The notes: generated by a model not told the origin, from the letters alone. A stretch of 10,829 nucleotides of DNA from Methanoregula sp. (GCA_026394635.1 JAPKXV010000287.1:1-10829), one strand, 5' to 3'; positions 1-7,252 are shown, numbered from the stretch's first letter. Program-made: numbers and translations.

Positions 1-539
1 GCAAGTTCGGAGATTGCATAAGCAGCGGGGATGAATGACGTCTCCGCGATCGTCTTGACCCGGTGGGAGAGCCGGTCGATGGCACCGATCTCGTTCTTCA
101 GCTTCACGGTATACTGCGGCGGCACGTTCATATCGACCAGCCGTGAGATTTCCTCAACAAACGAATCGATGGCTTGATCCATTTCTTTTAAATTCCAGGT
201 ATTGTTCCGGAAATTCGTGTTGATGGTAACAAGGAGACTGGAGACCTTTCGCTGCATCCGGGGTACGATCTCCATTTCCTGAACGTGGATCAGAGTAAGG
301 TCGCTGTAAATCGTCCGGACTGAGGTCGCAATCTCTCCGGGGATCTTTTCGCTCTCCTTAAAATCCGTCAATACGCCGGCAAAAATAATCGCAATCGTAA
401 AGATTGCGCCGCTGATAAAGGCCGTGATCAGGTTTGTCAACGAGAGCACATCGTAATTCAGGTAGTCAAATACCAGCCGCACTACCAGCAGGGCGCCGGT
501 AATACCGGCTGCCTTGATAATCAGTCCCCATTTATTCAT
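1..539 (-). CDS. Small membrane protein of unknown function (C-terminus cut by window edge)
   Basis: Translating the minus strand from the ATG at 539 gives an open frame of about 179 codons that runs off the window without a stop. The start MNKWGLIIKAAGITGALLVV is a hydrophobic segment (about residues 5-23). A second membrane segment follows at about residues 36-58 (LITAFISGAIFTIAIIFAG). The rest is a soluble, charged, probably helical region beginning TDFKESEKIPGEI. There is no cleavable signal peptide that I can see, so two helices anchoring a cytoplasmic domain is the likely topology. It starts 35 bases after the stop of the P-type ATPase on the same strand, so it is probably co-transcribed with it. 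I do not recognise the family; a link to the ion pump is only suggested by position. Confidence 0.75.
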   Translation of the reverse strand, partial: MNKWGLIIKAAGITGALLVVRLVFDYLNYDVLSLTNLITAFISGAIFTIAIIFAGVLTDFKESEKIPGEIATSVRTIYSDLTLIHVQEMEIVPRMQRKVSSLLVTINTNFRNNTWNLKEMDQAIDSFVEEISRLVDMNVPPQYTVKLKNEIGAIDRLSHRVKTIAETSFIPAAYAISEL

Positions 540-574
540 GAATGATTCCCTACCGGTAAAATATTCAGCACACA

Positions 575-3148
575 TTAATCATTTCCCCCGGATATTGGCG
601 TAACGGTCTCCGTTTCCCGCACCAGTACCTTGTATCCCTCAAACCAGAGGACACTTCCCACCCCGGCAATGGTGCACGCGAAGAGATCCGCAGGACTTAT
701 CGTCCCGAACCCGAACAGGCCCTGGAGTACCGGAACATACAGGACAAGCAGGAGGCACGCGATCGTGCCGGCAAAGACCCATGTAAGCGCCCGGTTCGGG
801 GTGTGCAGCAATTCGGGGATGGTACCGGACCATGAGCGGTTGGTCAGGATCAGGCAGAGGTTGGCAACAACGATTGTGGCGAACGTCAGGGCCCGGACTT
901 CCGCCTCATCCAGACCCCGGGACAGTGCGCTCCAATAAACCACCAGTACTATTGCCAGCACGACAAAACCCTGCAGGAGGCTGAGTACGAGGGTACGCCG
1001 GGTAAAGAGCCCCTCATCTTTTTTCCGGGGCTGGCGGTTCATGATGTTGCGTTCCTCCTTTTCTGATTCAAAGACGACCGAGCAGGCCGGGTCAATGATC
1101 AGCTCGAGGAACACGATGTGGACCGGCAGGAGGACGAGCGGCATATTGAACAGGACAGGGATGAGCGACATGCCGGCGATCGGGACATGGATGGAGAAGA
1201 TGTAGGCCATCGCTTTTTTCAGGTTGTCAAAGATCCGCCGGCCCAGCCGGACTGCTGAAACAATCGAGATGAAATTGTCGTCAAGCAGGACAAGCGATGA
1301 TGCCTCGCGGGCAACGTCTGTCCCCCTGCCGCCCATGGCGATGCCTATATCCGCAGATTTCAGTGCCGGCGCATCGTTCACGCCATCGCCGGTCATCGCA
1401 ACAACTTCGCCGTTCGCCTTCAGGGCATTGACAATCCGGAGTTTCTGCTCGGGGACGACACGGGCAAATACGTTCACTGAATGGATCCGCTTCCGCAGTT
1501 CACCGTCATCCATTGCATCCAGTTCAGGGCCGGTGATGTACCGGGTGTCATCTGCAAGGCCGATCTGCCGCGCGATGTTCTGGGCTGTCAGCGGGTAGTC
1601 CCCGGTGATCATGATGACCCGGATGCCTGCTGTTGAGCACTCCCTGACGGCATCAGCGACCTGCGGGCGGACCGGGTCGGCAAACCCGACAAGCCCGACA
1701 AATGCAAACGGGAAATCGTGCTGCCCGTCCGGAAGGCGGGGGATCGAGAACGATGCCCGTGCAACTCCCAGCACGCGGAGGCCGTCTGCGGCCATCGTGT
1801 TGATCCATCCGTCAAGGTCCTGCCGGGCAGTCGCGTCGAGATGGCAGAGATCGGCGATCGCTTCCGGTGCCCCTTTCGCTGCGATTACGTACCGGTCGCC
1901 GTCGGGTGAACGCCAGACATTGGACATGGCGAGGAGATCGGGAGAGAGAGGGTATTCCTGCACGAGGTTCCAGTTTGCATGGATATGTTCCGTCTTACCG
2001 AAATCTCCGTCTTTGAGCTGGAGCAGTGCCTTCTCCATCGGGTCGAAGGGATCTTTCTTGCAGGCAAGGATGGCATACTCCGCGACCTCGTGGCAGGTTT
2101 CGGTGACATCCGGGGAACCAGACGAGTCAATGTCGCAGATTTCACCCTGCGCAAAGAACCTCGCAACAGACATCCGGTTCTGGGTGAGGGTGCCGGTCTT
2201 GTCCACGCAGAGTACTGTCGCAGAACCCAGTGTCTCGATCGCAGGGATCTGCCGGGTGAGGACATTTCTCCGGGAGATCCGCCATGCCCCGAGCGCGAGA
2301 AAGATCGTGAGCACGACCGGGAACTCCTCGGGAAGGATTGCCATGGCAAGCGTGATGCCGGCCAGAAATCCCTCAATCCAGTTGAACCGGGTCAGGCCGT
2401 ACACGATGACGATGATGGCGCACAGTGTGATCCCGACAAGAGCGATCGTCCTGACGATCCGGTCGATCTCCAGCTTCAGCCGGGTCTCGCCGCGTTCGAC
2501 CGTCTGCAGGACGGTGCCGATCTTCCCCATCTCGGTCCGGGCACCGGTTGATACGACCCGCACCAGACCCTGCCCTGATACAACGAGTGTCCCGGAATAG
2601 ACTGAGGGCTGGTCATCGCCGCCCGGCCGTTCTGCCTGCATCCCCTCTTTCCACGCAATTTTCCTGACCGGGACCGATTCTCCGGTCAGCAGGGACTCAT
2701 CGACCGACACGTTGTTGGAGATCAGCAGGACACCGTCAGCCGGTACACGGTCGCCTTCAGAAAGGATCACCATGTCGCCGGTGACAACTTCCCGCCCGGG
2801 AATGCGCTGCTGTTCCCCGCCGCGTATCACGAGAGCCCGGGGGCTGGAGAGGTTCCGGAGCGCTTCGAGCGCCCGCTCGGTCTTTCGCTCCTGGTACACA
2901 GTAATGCCGATGATGACAATGACAAAGCTCATCAGCATCAGGCCCTCGGTTACGTCACCGAGAACAAAATACAACAGCCCGCTTGCAACGAGGAGGAGGA
3001 ACATCGGCTCATGGATCACCTCAATGACGATCCGGAAAAAGCCCCGTCTTGATGCGGTGGGAAGTTCGTTATACCCTTCCTGCCGGAGCTTCTCTTCAGC
3101 CTCATGGGCGGTAAGGCCGGAGACCGAACTTATATCAAGGGTAGGCAT
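575..3148 (-). CDS. P-type (P2-like) cation-transporting ATPase, PEEFP variant
   Basis: This membrane pump of 857 residues uses ATP to move a cation across the cell membrane. The P-type order is complete: N-terminal cation-ATPase domain (about 8-60), actuator domain with TGES at 155-158, phosphorylation site DKTGT with Asp316, nucleotide-binding loop KGAPE at 425-429, DPVRP at 491-495, and the hinge TGDGVND at 586-592. About ten membrane segments are visible (near 48-64, 68-85, 231-251, 260-285, 648-668, 672-690, 721-739, 754-769, 787-807, 817-835), the P2 topology of Ca2+ and Na+/K+ pumps. Helix 4 carries PEEFP (273-277) where classical Ca2+ pumps have PEGLP, and helix 6 has ELIID (682-686), keeping the acidic residue of the NxxxD ligand motif but not its Asn. 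The ion is therefore uncertain; Ca2+, Mn2+ or a monovalent cation are all possible. Length is normal and the frame intact. The ATG at 3148 has only a weak purine-rich leader. Confidence 0.93.
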   Translation of the reverse strand: MPTLDISSVSGLTAHEAEEKLRQEGYNELPTASRRGFFRIVIEVIHEPMFLLLVASGLLYFVLGDVTEGLMLMSFVIVIIGITVYQERKTERALEALRNLSSPRALVIRGGEQQRIPGREVVTGDMVILSEGDRVPADGVLLISNNVSVDESLLTGESVPVRKIAWKEGMQAERPGGDDQPSVYSGTLVVSGQGLVRVVSTGARTEMGKIGTVLQTVERGETRLKLEIDRIVRTIALVGITLCAIIVIVYGLTRFNWIEGFLAGITLAMAILPEEFPVVLTIFLALGAWRISRRNVLTRQIPAIETLGSATVLCVDKTGTLTQNRMSVARFFAQGEICDIDSSGSPDVTETCHEVAEYAILACKKDPFDPMEKALLQLKDGDFGKTEHIHANWNLVQEYPLSPDLLAMSNVWRSPDGDRYVIAAKGAPEAIADLCHLDATARQDLDGWINTMAADGLRVLGVARASFSIPRLPDGQHDFPFAFVGLVGFADPVRPQVADAVRECSTAGIRVIMITGDYPLTAQNIARQIGLADDTRYITGPELDAMDDGELRKRIHSVNVFARVVPEQKLRIVNALKANGEVVAMTGDGVNDAPALKSADIGIAMGGRGTDVAREASSLVLLDDNFISIVSAVRLGRRIFDNLKKAMAYIFSIHVPIAGMSLIPVLFNMPLVLLPVHIVFLELIIDPACSVVFESEKEERNIMNRQPRKKDEGLFTRRTLVLSLLQGFVVLAIVLVVYWSALSRGLDEAEVRALTFATIVVANLCLILTNRSWSGTIPELLHTPNRALTWVFAGTIACLLLVLYVPVLQGLFGFGTISPADLFACTIAGVGSVLWFEGYKVLVRETETVTPISGGND

Positions 3149-3208
3149 TATCCCGCCCCGGGTACGATGGCTTCGTCATGGTTGCATCCCGGTGTTCTGG
3201 TGAATTCC

Positions 3209-3222
3209 GAAGATTATTACAT
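3209..3222 (-). promoter_or_regulatory. Possible TATA box for the P-type ATPase gene
   Basis: Read on the minus strand the stretch is CATGTAATAATC, AT-rich, about 65-70 bases ahead of the ATPase start codon. This would put transcription start near 3187 and give a leader of about 40 bases. The match is modest and other AT-rich words occur nearby, so this is a weak call. Confidence 0.25.
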
Positions 3223-3359
3223 GAAAATTTCTTGATGGAAAAGACTGGGACATGTACTGGACATTTCATGATTCCACGTAGGTTGGATTCTAAGCTTATA
3301 GGGTTATCGATGGAAGAAGTAATCAAGGGTAATATAATTGGAATTGGGCCGTCATAACT

Positions 3360-3530
3360 CTCGGGACCCAGGAAATCTAAAGCTGCCCCGGCGGATTGGC
3401 TGGCACACACGCAAGCTGTTGCTGGATTTGCCGGCAGGTACCGGCAACCAGCCCATTGGGGGTGGAAAATTGACAGGTTGCACCCTGTATACTGTTGGAG
3501 CAGGCATCGATGGCTTCGATCCGCATCGAT
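3360..3530 (+). ncRNA. Candidate structured RNA (speculative)
   Basis: The core is a hairpin at 3421-3452. GCTGG (3421-3425) pairs with CCAGC (3448-3452), TTGCCGG (3428-3434) pairs with CCGGCAA (3441-3447), the loop is six bases, and a two-base bulge (AT, 3426-3427) interrupts the 5' arm: 12 perfect pairs. An alternative arm, GGCTGG at 3398-3403, could pair with CCAGCC at 3448-3453 instead, so two exclusive folds are possible. GGGTG and CACCC downstream (about 3459-3485) could form another short stem. A TATA-like word lies about 25-30 bases before 3360. The strand is assumed from that box; the hairpin would form on either strand. No known RNA family is recognised. Confidence 0.25.
3421..3452. 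repeat. Inverted repeat, 12 bp bulged stem with 6-base loop
   Basis: The arms are GCTGG plus TTGCCGG on the left and CCGGCAA plus CCAGC on the right, separated by a CAGGTA loop, with two unpaired bases (AT) in the left arm. It is one of the strongest local hairpins I noticed outside coding sequence in this window. No T-run follows on either strand close enough to make it a typical intrinsic terminator. Confidence 0.8.
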
Positions 3531-3604
3531 TTTCAATGCTCATAACCATTATGGAAATACGGGCAAATCAAACCTAAAATAGGAATTAGACTTTAACCCT
3601 CGGT

Positions 3605-3610
3605 AAAAAA
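3605..3610 (-). terminator. Oligo-T terminator of tRNA-His
   Basis: Six consecutive T on the minus strand directly follow the discriminator base, the usual archaeal intrinsic stop signal. Confidence 0.6.
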
Positions 3611-3683
3611 GGCCAGGGCCGAGATTCGAACCCGGGTCGAGGGATCCACAGTCCCCTAGGATAACCAACTACCCCACCCTGGC
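3611..3683 (-). tRNA. tRNA-His (anticodon GTG)
   Basis: The minus strand folds as a tRNA. Acceptor strand GCCAGGG (3683-3677) pairs with CCCTGGC (3618-3612). The anticodon arm is GGGGA, loop CTGTGGA, TCCCT, which places GTG at 34-36 and so reads histidine codons. The T arm is CCGGG, loop TTCGAAT, CTCGG. Position 73 is C, as in archaeal and bacterial tRNA-His, and CCA is not encoded. There is no intron. The base before G1 is T, so the G-1 identity nucleotide is not in the genome sequence. A T6 run follows directly on the minus strand (3605-3610) as a likely terminator. Confidence 0.95.
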
Positions 3684-3714
3684 AGATTTCCCTTTTACAT
3701 TGGAAGTTGTCACT

Positions 3715-3722
3715 CTTTAAGG
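3715..3722 (-). promoter_or_regulatory. TATA box of tRNA-His
   Basis: On the minus strand the word CCTTAAAG lies 32-39 bases ahead of the mature tRNA 5' end. With the archaeal TATA-to-start distance of about 25 bases, transcription would begin a few bases before the tRNA. The position fits well; the sequence match is moderate. Confidence 0.45.
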
Positions 3723-3810
3723 TATCCTCAAAAAAGTTCCTGCTCTCATACGACGCAGGACTCTGCCGGATCCGGGATAGGTTCCCATGATGCGACGGCG
3801 TGGATATCCG

Positions 3811-3825
3811 GTGATTATTAATAGT
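3811..3825 (+). promoter_or_regulatory. Candidate TATA box for infB
   Basis: The word GATTATTAATAG is the best AT-rich box between the tRNA and infB. It would place the start of transcription near 3845 and give a leader of about 120 bases to the GTG at 3965. That leader contains a small GGAC/GTCC inverted repeat near 3857-3870. The call is tentative. Confidence 0.35.
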
Positions 3826-3964
3826 CTCTTGACTCCATTACCTATCAGGTTGACATGGACGGTTTGTCCGTAGTATCATAACGTCTCAGGACGGCACCTT
3901 TTTGTGCGGCGATCCGTAATTTTTGCGCCGGTGATGCGTGTCCTGCGATGGACCGGTGGTGAAT

Positions 3965-5729
3965 GTGGCGCAGAATCCAAAAATCCGTACACCCATCGTC
4001 TGCGTGATGGGGCACGTCGATCACGGGAAGACCTCGCTTCTCGACCGGATCCGCGGCTCATCGGTGGTCTCGTCCGAGGCGGGCGCGATCACCCAGCACA
4101 TCGGCGCAACCGTCGTTCCCATCGAGGCGATACGGACCATGAGCGGCACGATGGGCAAGGCGCCGATCAACATCCCCGGCCTCCTGTTTATCGACACGCC
4201 GGGACACCACGCGTTTACTACCCTGCGTGCACGGGGTGGGGCGCTTGCCGATATGGCGATCCTCGTCGTCGATATCACCCAGGGATTCCAGCCCCAGACG
4301 GTTGAGGCGCTCCAGATCCTGCGCAACTGCAAGACACCGTTTGTGATCGCAGCGACGAAGATCGACCGGATCCACGGCTGGCGGACAAACGAGAATGAGA
4401 CGTTCGCTTCCTCGTTTGCCAAACAGAACGAACGGGTCAAAGGCGATATCGAGAACAAGACCTACGAGATCGTGGGAAAACTCGCGGAGCTCGGGTTCTC
4501 CGCCGACCGGTTCGACCGGGTCGCCGATTTCCAGCGCAACCTCGCGATTGTGCCGGTGAGCGCCCATACCGGTGAAGGCATCCCGGACCTCCTCCTTGTC
4601 ATGATCGGGCTCGCCCAGCGGTACATGGGTGAGGACCTCGCGCTCACGGTCGATGGCCCGGGCGCCGGCTCCGTCCTCGAGGTTAAAGAGGAGCGGGGGC
4701 TCGGGACGACGCTCGACGTGATCCTCTACGATGGGACGCGAGATCGCAGTCGCCGGAAAAGACGGGGTTGTGGTCACGAAGGTCCGGTCGCTCCTGCAGC
4801 CCCGCCCGATGAAGGAGATCCTCATCGAGGACCGGTTCGAACGGGTGAGGTCTGTCGCAGCCGCATCGGGAGTCAAAGTGACGGCCCCCAACCTCGAACG
4901 GGTCATTGCCGGCTCGCCGCTCTTTGTGATCCGGGGCAACCGTGAGGATGTTGAGGCCCGGATCCAGAAGGAGATGAGCGAGATCCACGTGAACCTCTCC
5001 GAAGAGGGGGTCGTGATCAAGGCGGACACGATCGGGGCTCTCGAAGCGCTCTGCAAGGAACTGGAGGCAAAGGAGATCGGCGTGATGCGGGCGGAAGTCG
5101 GCGGGGTGAGCCGGCACGACCTGATCGAGACCGAGACGATCAAGAACCCGTATTACCGCGCCCTGCTCTGCTTCAACACCCCGATCCTCCCCGATGCGCA
5201 GGACATGATCAAGGACCCGCTCTATACGCTGGTCAAAGTCTTTGACGGTAAAGTGATCTATCAGCTCATCGACCAGTACGTTGCGTGGCGGGACGAGCAG
5301 AAACGGCTCCTGGAGCAGAAACGCTTCGAGCACGTCGTGATGCCGGCAAAGATCCGTCTGCTCCCTGACTGCGTCTTCCGGCAGAGCAACCCTGCGGTTG
5401 TCGGCGTGCGGGTGCTGGGCGGGAAACTGCGCAGCGATGTCGAGCTGGTCAGACTCGACGGCAGAAAGGTCGGGCACCTCAAGACCATGCAGATGAGGAG
5501 CGAGACCATCCGCGAGGCGGACGCGGGGCAGGAAGTAGCGATCTCGATCGAGGGGGCAACGGTCGGGAGGCAGGTGAGCGTCGGCGATGACCTGTTTGTG
5601 GACATCCCCGAGCGGCATGTAAAAGTGCTCGAGCGCGAGATGGTAAAGACCCTGAACCCCGCTGCGCAGGAAGTGCTCGCAGAGTTCGCATCGATGCGGC
5701 GCAGGGCAGAACCTTTCTGGGGCAAGTAA
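3965..5729 (+). pseudogene. infB: Translation initiation factor aIF5B (IF-2 type), frame-disrupted
   Basis: aIF5B is the GTPase that promotes ribosomal subunit joining and places initiator tRNA. G-domain motifs are clear: GHVDHGKT (4007-4030), switch I GAITQHIGAT, DTPGHHAF (about 4193-4216) and TKID (4355-4366), the last replacing the usual NKxD. Domain II begins with LEVKEERGLGTTLDVILYDG. After GGG ACG (ends 4738) one extra C follows, then EIAVAGKDGVV continues in the +1 frame from 4740 to the stop at 5727-5729, covering the rest of domain II and domains III-IV. Relatives have about five residues of the LxxGD type between DGT and the next strand, so about 14 bases seem lost. Restored length would be about 592 residues, normal for the family. 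Read as is, frame 1 ends at 4945 with about 69 wrong residues; the 3' part could restart at ATG 4731. I prefer the GTG at 3965 (MAQNPKIRTP), five bases after GGTGG; GTG 3938 is an in-frame alternative. No intein is present. Confidence 0.88.
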
Positions 5730-5732
5730 GCC

Positions 5733-5739
5733 TTTTTTT
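5733..5739 (+). terminator. Oligo-T terminator after infB
   Basis: A run of seven T begins four bases after the infB stop codon and precedes a separate promoter for the S6e gene. Confidence 0.55.
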
Positions 5740-5773
5740 CCCTGTCGACGCGAGGATTTAATAGAATGCCCAG

Positions 5774-5784
5774 CGTATAAAACG
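5774..5784 (+). promoter_or_regulatory. TATA box for rps6e
   Basis: The word GTATAAAAC is a good archaeal TATA box. Transcription would start near 5805, giving a leader of about 65 bases before the S6e start. A second AT-rich word (GATTTAATAG, about 5754-5763) lies just upstream. Together with the T-run after infB this suggests rps6e has its own promoter even though it follows infB. Confidence 0.5.
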
Positions 5785-5871
5785 GGTACTTCTCGTGAGT
5801 AAGCGGCAGCGCCGGTAACGAAGAGATGCGAAAAACCTCAATACGGGGAAAAAAATTTCAGGAGTTATCAT

Positions 5872-6330
5872 ATGGTGGAATTCAAGGTCGTTGTTGCAGA
5901 CCCAAAGACAGGACGCGCCTATAACGTCGACGCAGGCAGCGGTATGGCAGGTGCGCTCGTTGGCAAAAAGATCGGGGACGAAGTGGACGCAGGTCCGCTG
6001 GGGCTCTCCGGCTACAAGGTAAAGATCACCGGCGGATCAGACCGGACCGGAACACCGGCGAACAAGAGCCTTCCCGGCGCAGGGAGAAAGAGGATCCTTG
6101 CCGCCGCCGGCACCACCGGGTACCACCCCAAGATGGAGGGGCAGCGCAGGAGAAAGATGCTGCGCTCAAAGGAGATCACCCCGGACTTTGTCCAAGTGAA
6201 CACCCTGGTCACCGCGTACGGTGACAAGACACTCGAGGAGATATTCCCGGCAAAACCCGAAGGGGAGAAGAAAGCGGACGCCGCAAAAACCCCCGAGAGA
6301 AGACCGGCCGCTAAAAAATCAAAAAAATAA
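5872..6330 (+). CDS. rps6e: 30S ribosomal protein S6e
   Basis: The 152-residue protein begins MVEFKVVVADPKTGRAYNVD and contains the S6e core: GxxVGKKIGDEVDAGPLGLSGY, then YKVKITGGSDRTGTP, then the basic QRRRKMLRSKEITPDFVQVNT segment. S6e is part of the archaeal/eukaryotic small ribosomal subunit. The first 125 residues or so are the conserved domain; a tail of about 25 residues rich in Lys, Glu, Ala and Pro (from about residue 128) follows and ends KKSKK, longer than the compact archaeal core. The start is fixed by GGAG at 5861-5864, seven bases before the ATG. It follows infB, a gene pair often kept together in Euryarchaeota as far as I recall. It converges with the DUF2240 gene, four bases away. 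Confidence 0.96.
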   Translation: MVEFKVVVADPKTGRAYNVDAGSGMAGALVGKKIGDEVDAGPLGLSGYKVKITGGSDRTGTPANKSLPGAGRKRILAAAGTTGYHPKMEGQRRRKMLRSKEITPDFVQVNTLVTAYGDKTLEEIFPAKPEGEKKADAAKTPERRPAAKKSKK

Positions 6331-6334
6331 ATAA

Positions 6335-6799
6335 TTACCGGTTCTTTTTTACGCTGGCTTTCAGGTCTTCAAGCTTGTCCTCGAACGGGACGTTATGCCG
6401 TTTTGCGATGATCGCGGACGCCGCTTCGGGCAGCAGGTTGCCATCAAAACCGCCCTTGATCAGCTGGTTCATCTCCGCGACGATCTCGGTCTCCTCTTTT
6501 TTTGTTGCCTGTGCGATCCGCCGGATCAGGTCCTGCACCGGGTCCTTTTTCTCAAAGATGACCGAGGTCGGTTTGAACCCGACCGGGATCGTGATGCCCG
6601 ATATATCAAAATTCGGGGAAAAGACGCCATTCTCCTGCACCAGCAACCCCTCTTCCTCCGCATTTTTTAACAGGAGGTTTGCCTGCTCGGTACTCATCCA
6701 TTTGCGGTCGAGTGCAAAGTAGTAGACCAGCTCGTTCTTCCGCATCGCCGTCTTCCTCGAATGCCGGAACGGCGCTGCAATGGTCGTTTTCAGTGCCAC
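6335..6799 (-). CDS. DUF2240 family protein
   Basis: The protein of 154 residues opens MALKTTIAAPFRHSRKTAMR, then has KNELVYYFALDRKWMSTEQA and NAEEEGLLVQENGVFSPNFD, the APFR start and winged-helix-like N-terminal half that I associate with the archaeal DUF2240 family. The second half has IPVGFKPTSVIFEKKDPVQD, a segment conserved in the family, then a helical tail. The family has no established function; a small helix-turn-helix-like fold would allow nucleic-acid binding, but that is inference. The start is a GTG at 6799, only two bases after the stop of the upstream gene, so translational coupling is likely. An ATG at 6745 (MRKNELVYYF) would remove the conserved APFR segment and is therefore less likely. 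It is the last gene of the minus-strand run and converges with rps6e. Confidence 0.85.
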   Translation of the reverse strand: MALKTTIAAPFRHSRKTAMRKNELVYYFALDRKWMSTEQANLLLKNAEEEGLLVQENGVFSPNFDISGITIPVGFKPTSVIFEKKDPVQDLIRRIAQATKKEETEIVAEMNQLIKGGFDGNLLPEAASAIIAKRHNVPFEDKLEDLKASVKKNR

Positions 6800-6801
6800 G
6801 T

Positions 6802-7221
6802 CTATTTACCGAGGAGGAGGTTCTTCATATCCAGCGCATCGAGCCCGCCGGGCGCTCCTTCCTTGGAGATGTCGATATCGGTGTGCTTGACCCGGTCGGT
6901 GAGCCGGACAAAAAACGCGTCGTTCGCGATCGGCACCTTGCCGCCGCCCCGCAATGCGAGCGCAAGCACCGAGATGCGCAGGTCCAGCGCTTCGGTGACC
7001 GTTCCCGGACGCAATATTTCCGGTGTGATATCGCCAAATGTTGCACGGTCAACTGCCACTTCGACTTTGATCTTGACCTTGACAAGCTCCTTTCCGCTTG
7101 AGGTCTTGGTTGTTTCTGAGCCGTCAAGGGACGCGATATGCTTAATCGTCTCAAGGAACGGGAGGCCCATCGCGAACGAGAGGTCAATTCTCTGGGGGAA
7201 CCGGTAGTAGATCCTTCGCAT
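6802..7221 (-). CDS. Conserved-looking protein of unknown function (139 aa)
   Basis: I do not recognise this protein. The sequence starts MRRIYYRFPQRIDLSFAMGL. A strand-rich middle (GKELVKVKIKVEVAVDR, about 63-79) is followed by ATFGDITPEILRPGTVTEAL, a hydrophobic helix (LDLRISVLALALRGG) and a C-terminus ending ALDMKNLLLGK. There is no signal peptide and no strong membrane segment, so a small soluble alpha/beta protein is likely. Codon use matches its neighbours, with mostly G or C at third positions. It lies 62 bases after rps8e and two bases before the DUF2240 gene, so it is probably translated together with DUF2240. No clear Shine-Dalgarno sequence precedes ATG 7221; ATG 7170 (MGLPFLETIK) is an alternative start. 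Confidence 0.8.
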   Translation of the reverse strand: MRRIYYRFPQRIDLSFAMGLPFLETIKHIASLDGSETTKTSSGKELVKVKIKVEVAVDRATFGDITPEILRPGTVTEALDLRISVLALALRGGGKVPIANDAFFVRLTDRVKHTDIDISKEGAPGGLDALDMKNLLLGK

Positions 7222-7246
7222 AGCTATTCTGTATGAAATACAAGAG

Positions 7247-7252
7247 AAAAAA
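7247..7252 (-). terminator. Oligo-T run after rps8e
   Basis: Six T on the minus strand follow the S8e stop by about 30 bases. This could end part of the ribosomal-protein transcript before the 139-residue gene, or allow partial read-through. Confidence 0.35.

Larger units (their letters stand above)
3149..3610. other. Intergenic stretch of about 460 bases without a supported protein gene
   Basis: No frame here reads like a real protein. The short open frames at 3338-3577 (plus) and 3135-3536 (minus) have no recognisable motif, no ribosome binding site and odd composition. The stretch is more AT-rich than its flanks at both ends but GC-rich between about 3360 and 3530, where inverted repeats cluster. 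A TATA-like word (TAATATAATT) sits near 3330-3340 on the plus strand, ahead of the GC-rich core. The octamer GCATCGAT occurs twice (3504-3511 and 3523-3530). The core may be a structured RNA, listed separately, or the remnant of a lost gene. Confidence 0.5.

Noticed and set aside
1605..2600. Open frame of 331 codons on the plus strand
   Set aside because: It is antisense to the ATPase, whose motifs are unambiguous. The translation is Ser/Arg/Pro-rich and has no recognisable domain.
3135..3536. Minus-strand frame of 133 codons ahead of the ATPase
   Set aside because: It overlaps the ATPase start, lacks a ribosome binding site and has many Cys, Pro and His with no conserved pattern.
3338..3577. 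Plus-strand frame of 79 codons
   Set aside because: It has no motif and no SD sequence, and the hairpin-forming core falls inside it; the composition looks non-coding.
3965..4300. Intein in aIF5B
   Set aside because: Archaeal aIF5B can carry inteins, but the P-loop region and the rest of the G domain are continuous here.
4730..4745. Programmed +1 frameshifting in infB
   Set aside because: A slip would still leave out about five residues of a conserved turn, and there is no slippery run, rare codon pair or stop codon at the junction.
4058..5143. Open frame of 361 codons antisense to infB, and another at 4683-5618
   Set aside because: They mirror infB codons, made open by the strong G/C third-position bias. 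The protein is rich in Arg, Asp and His without any motif, and infB domains are recognised on the plus strand.
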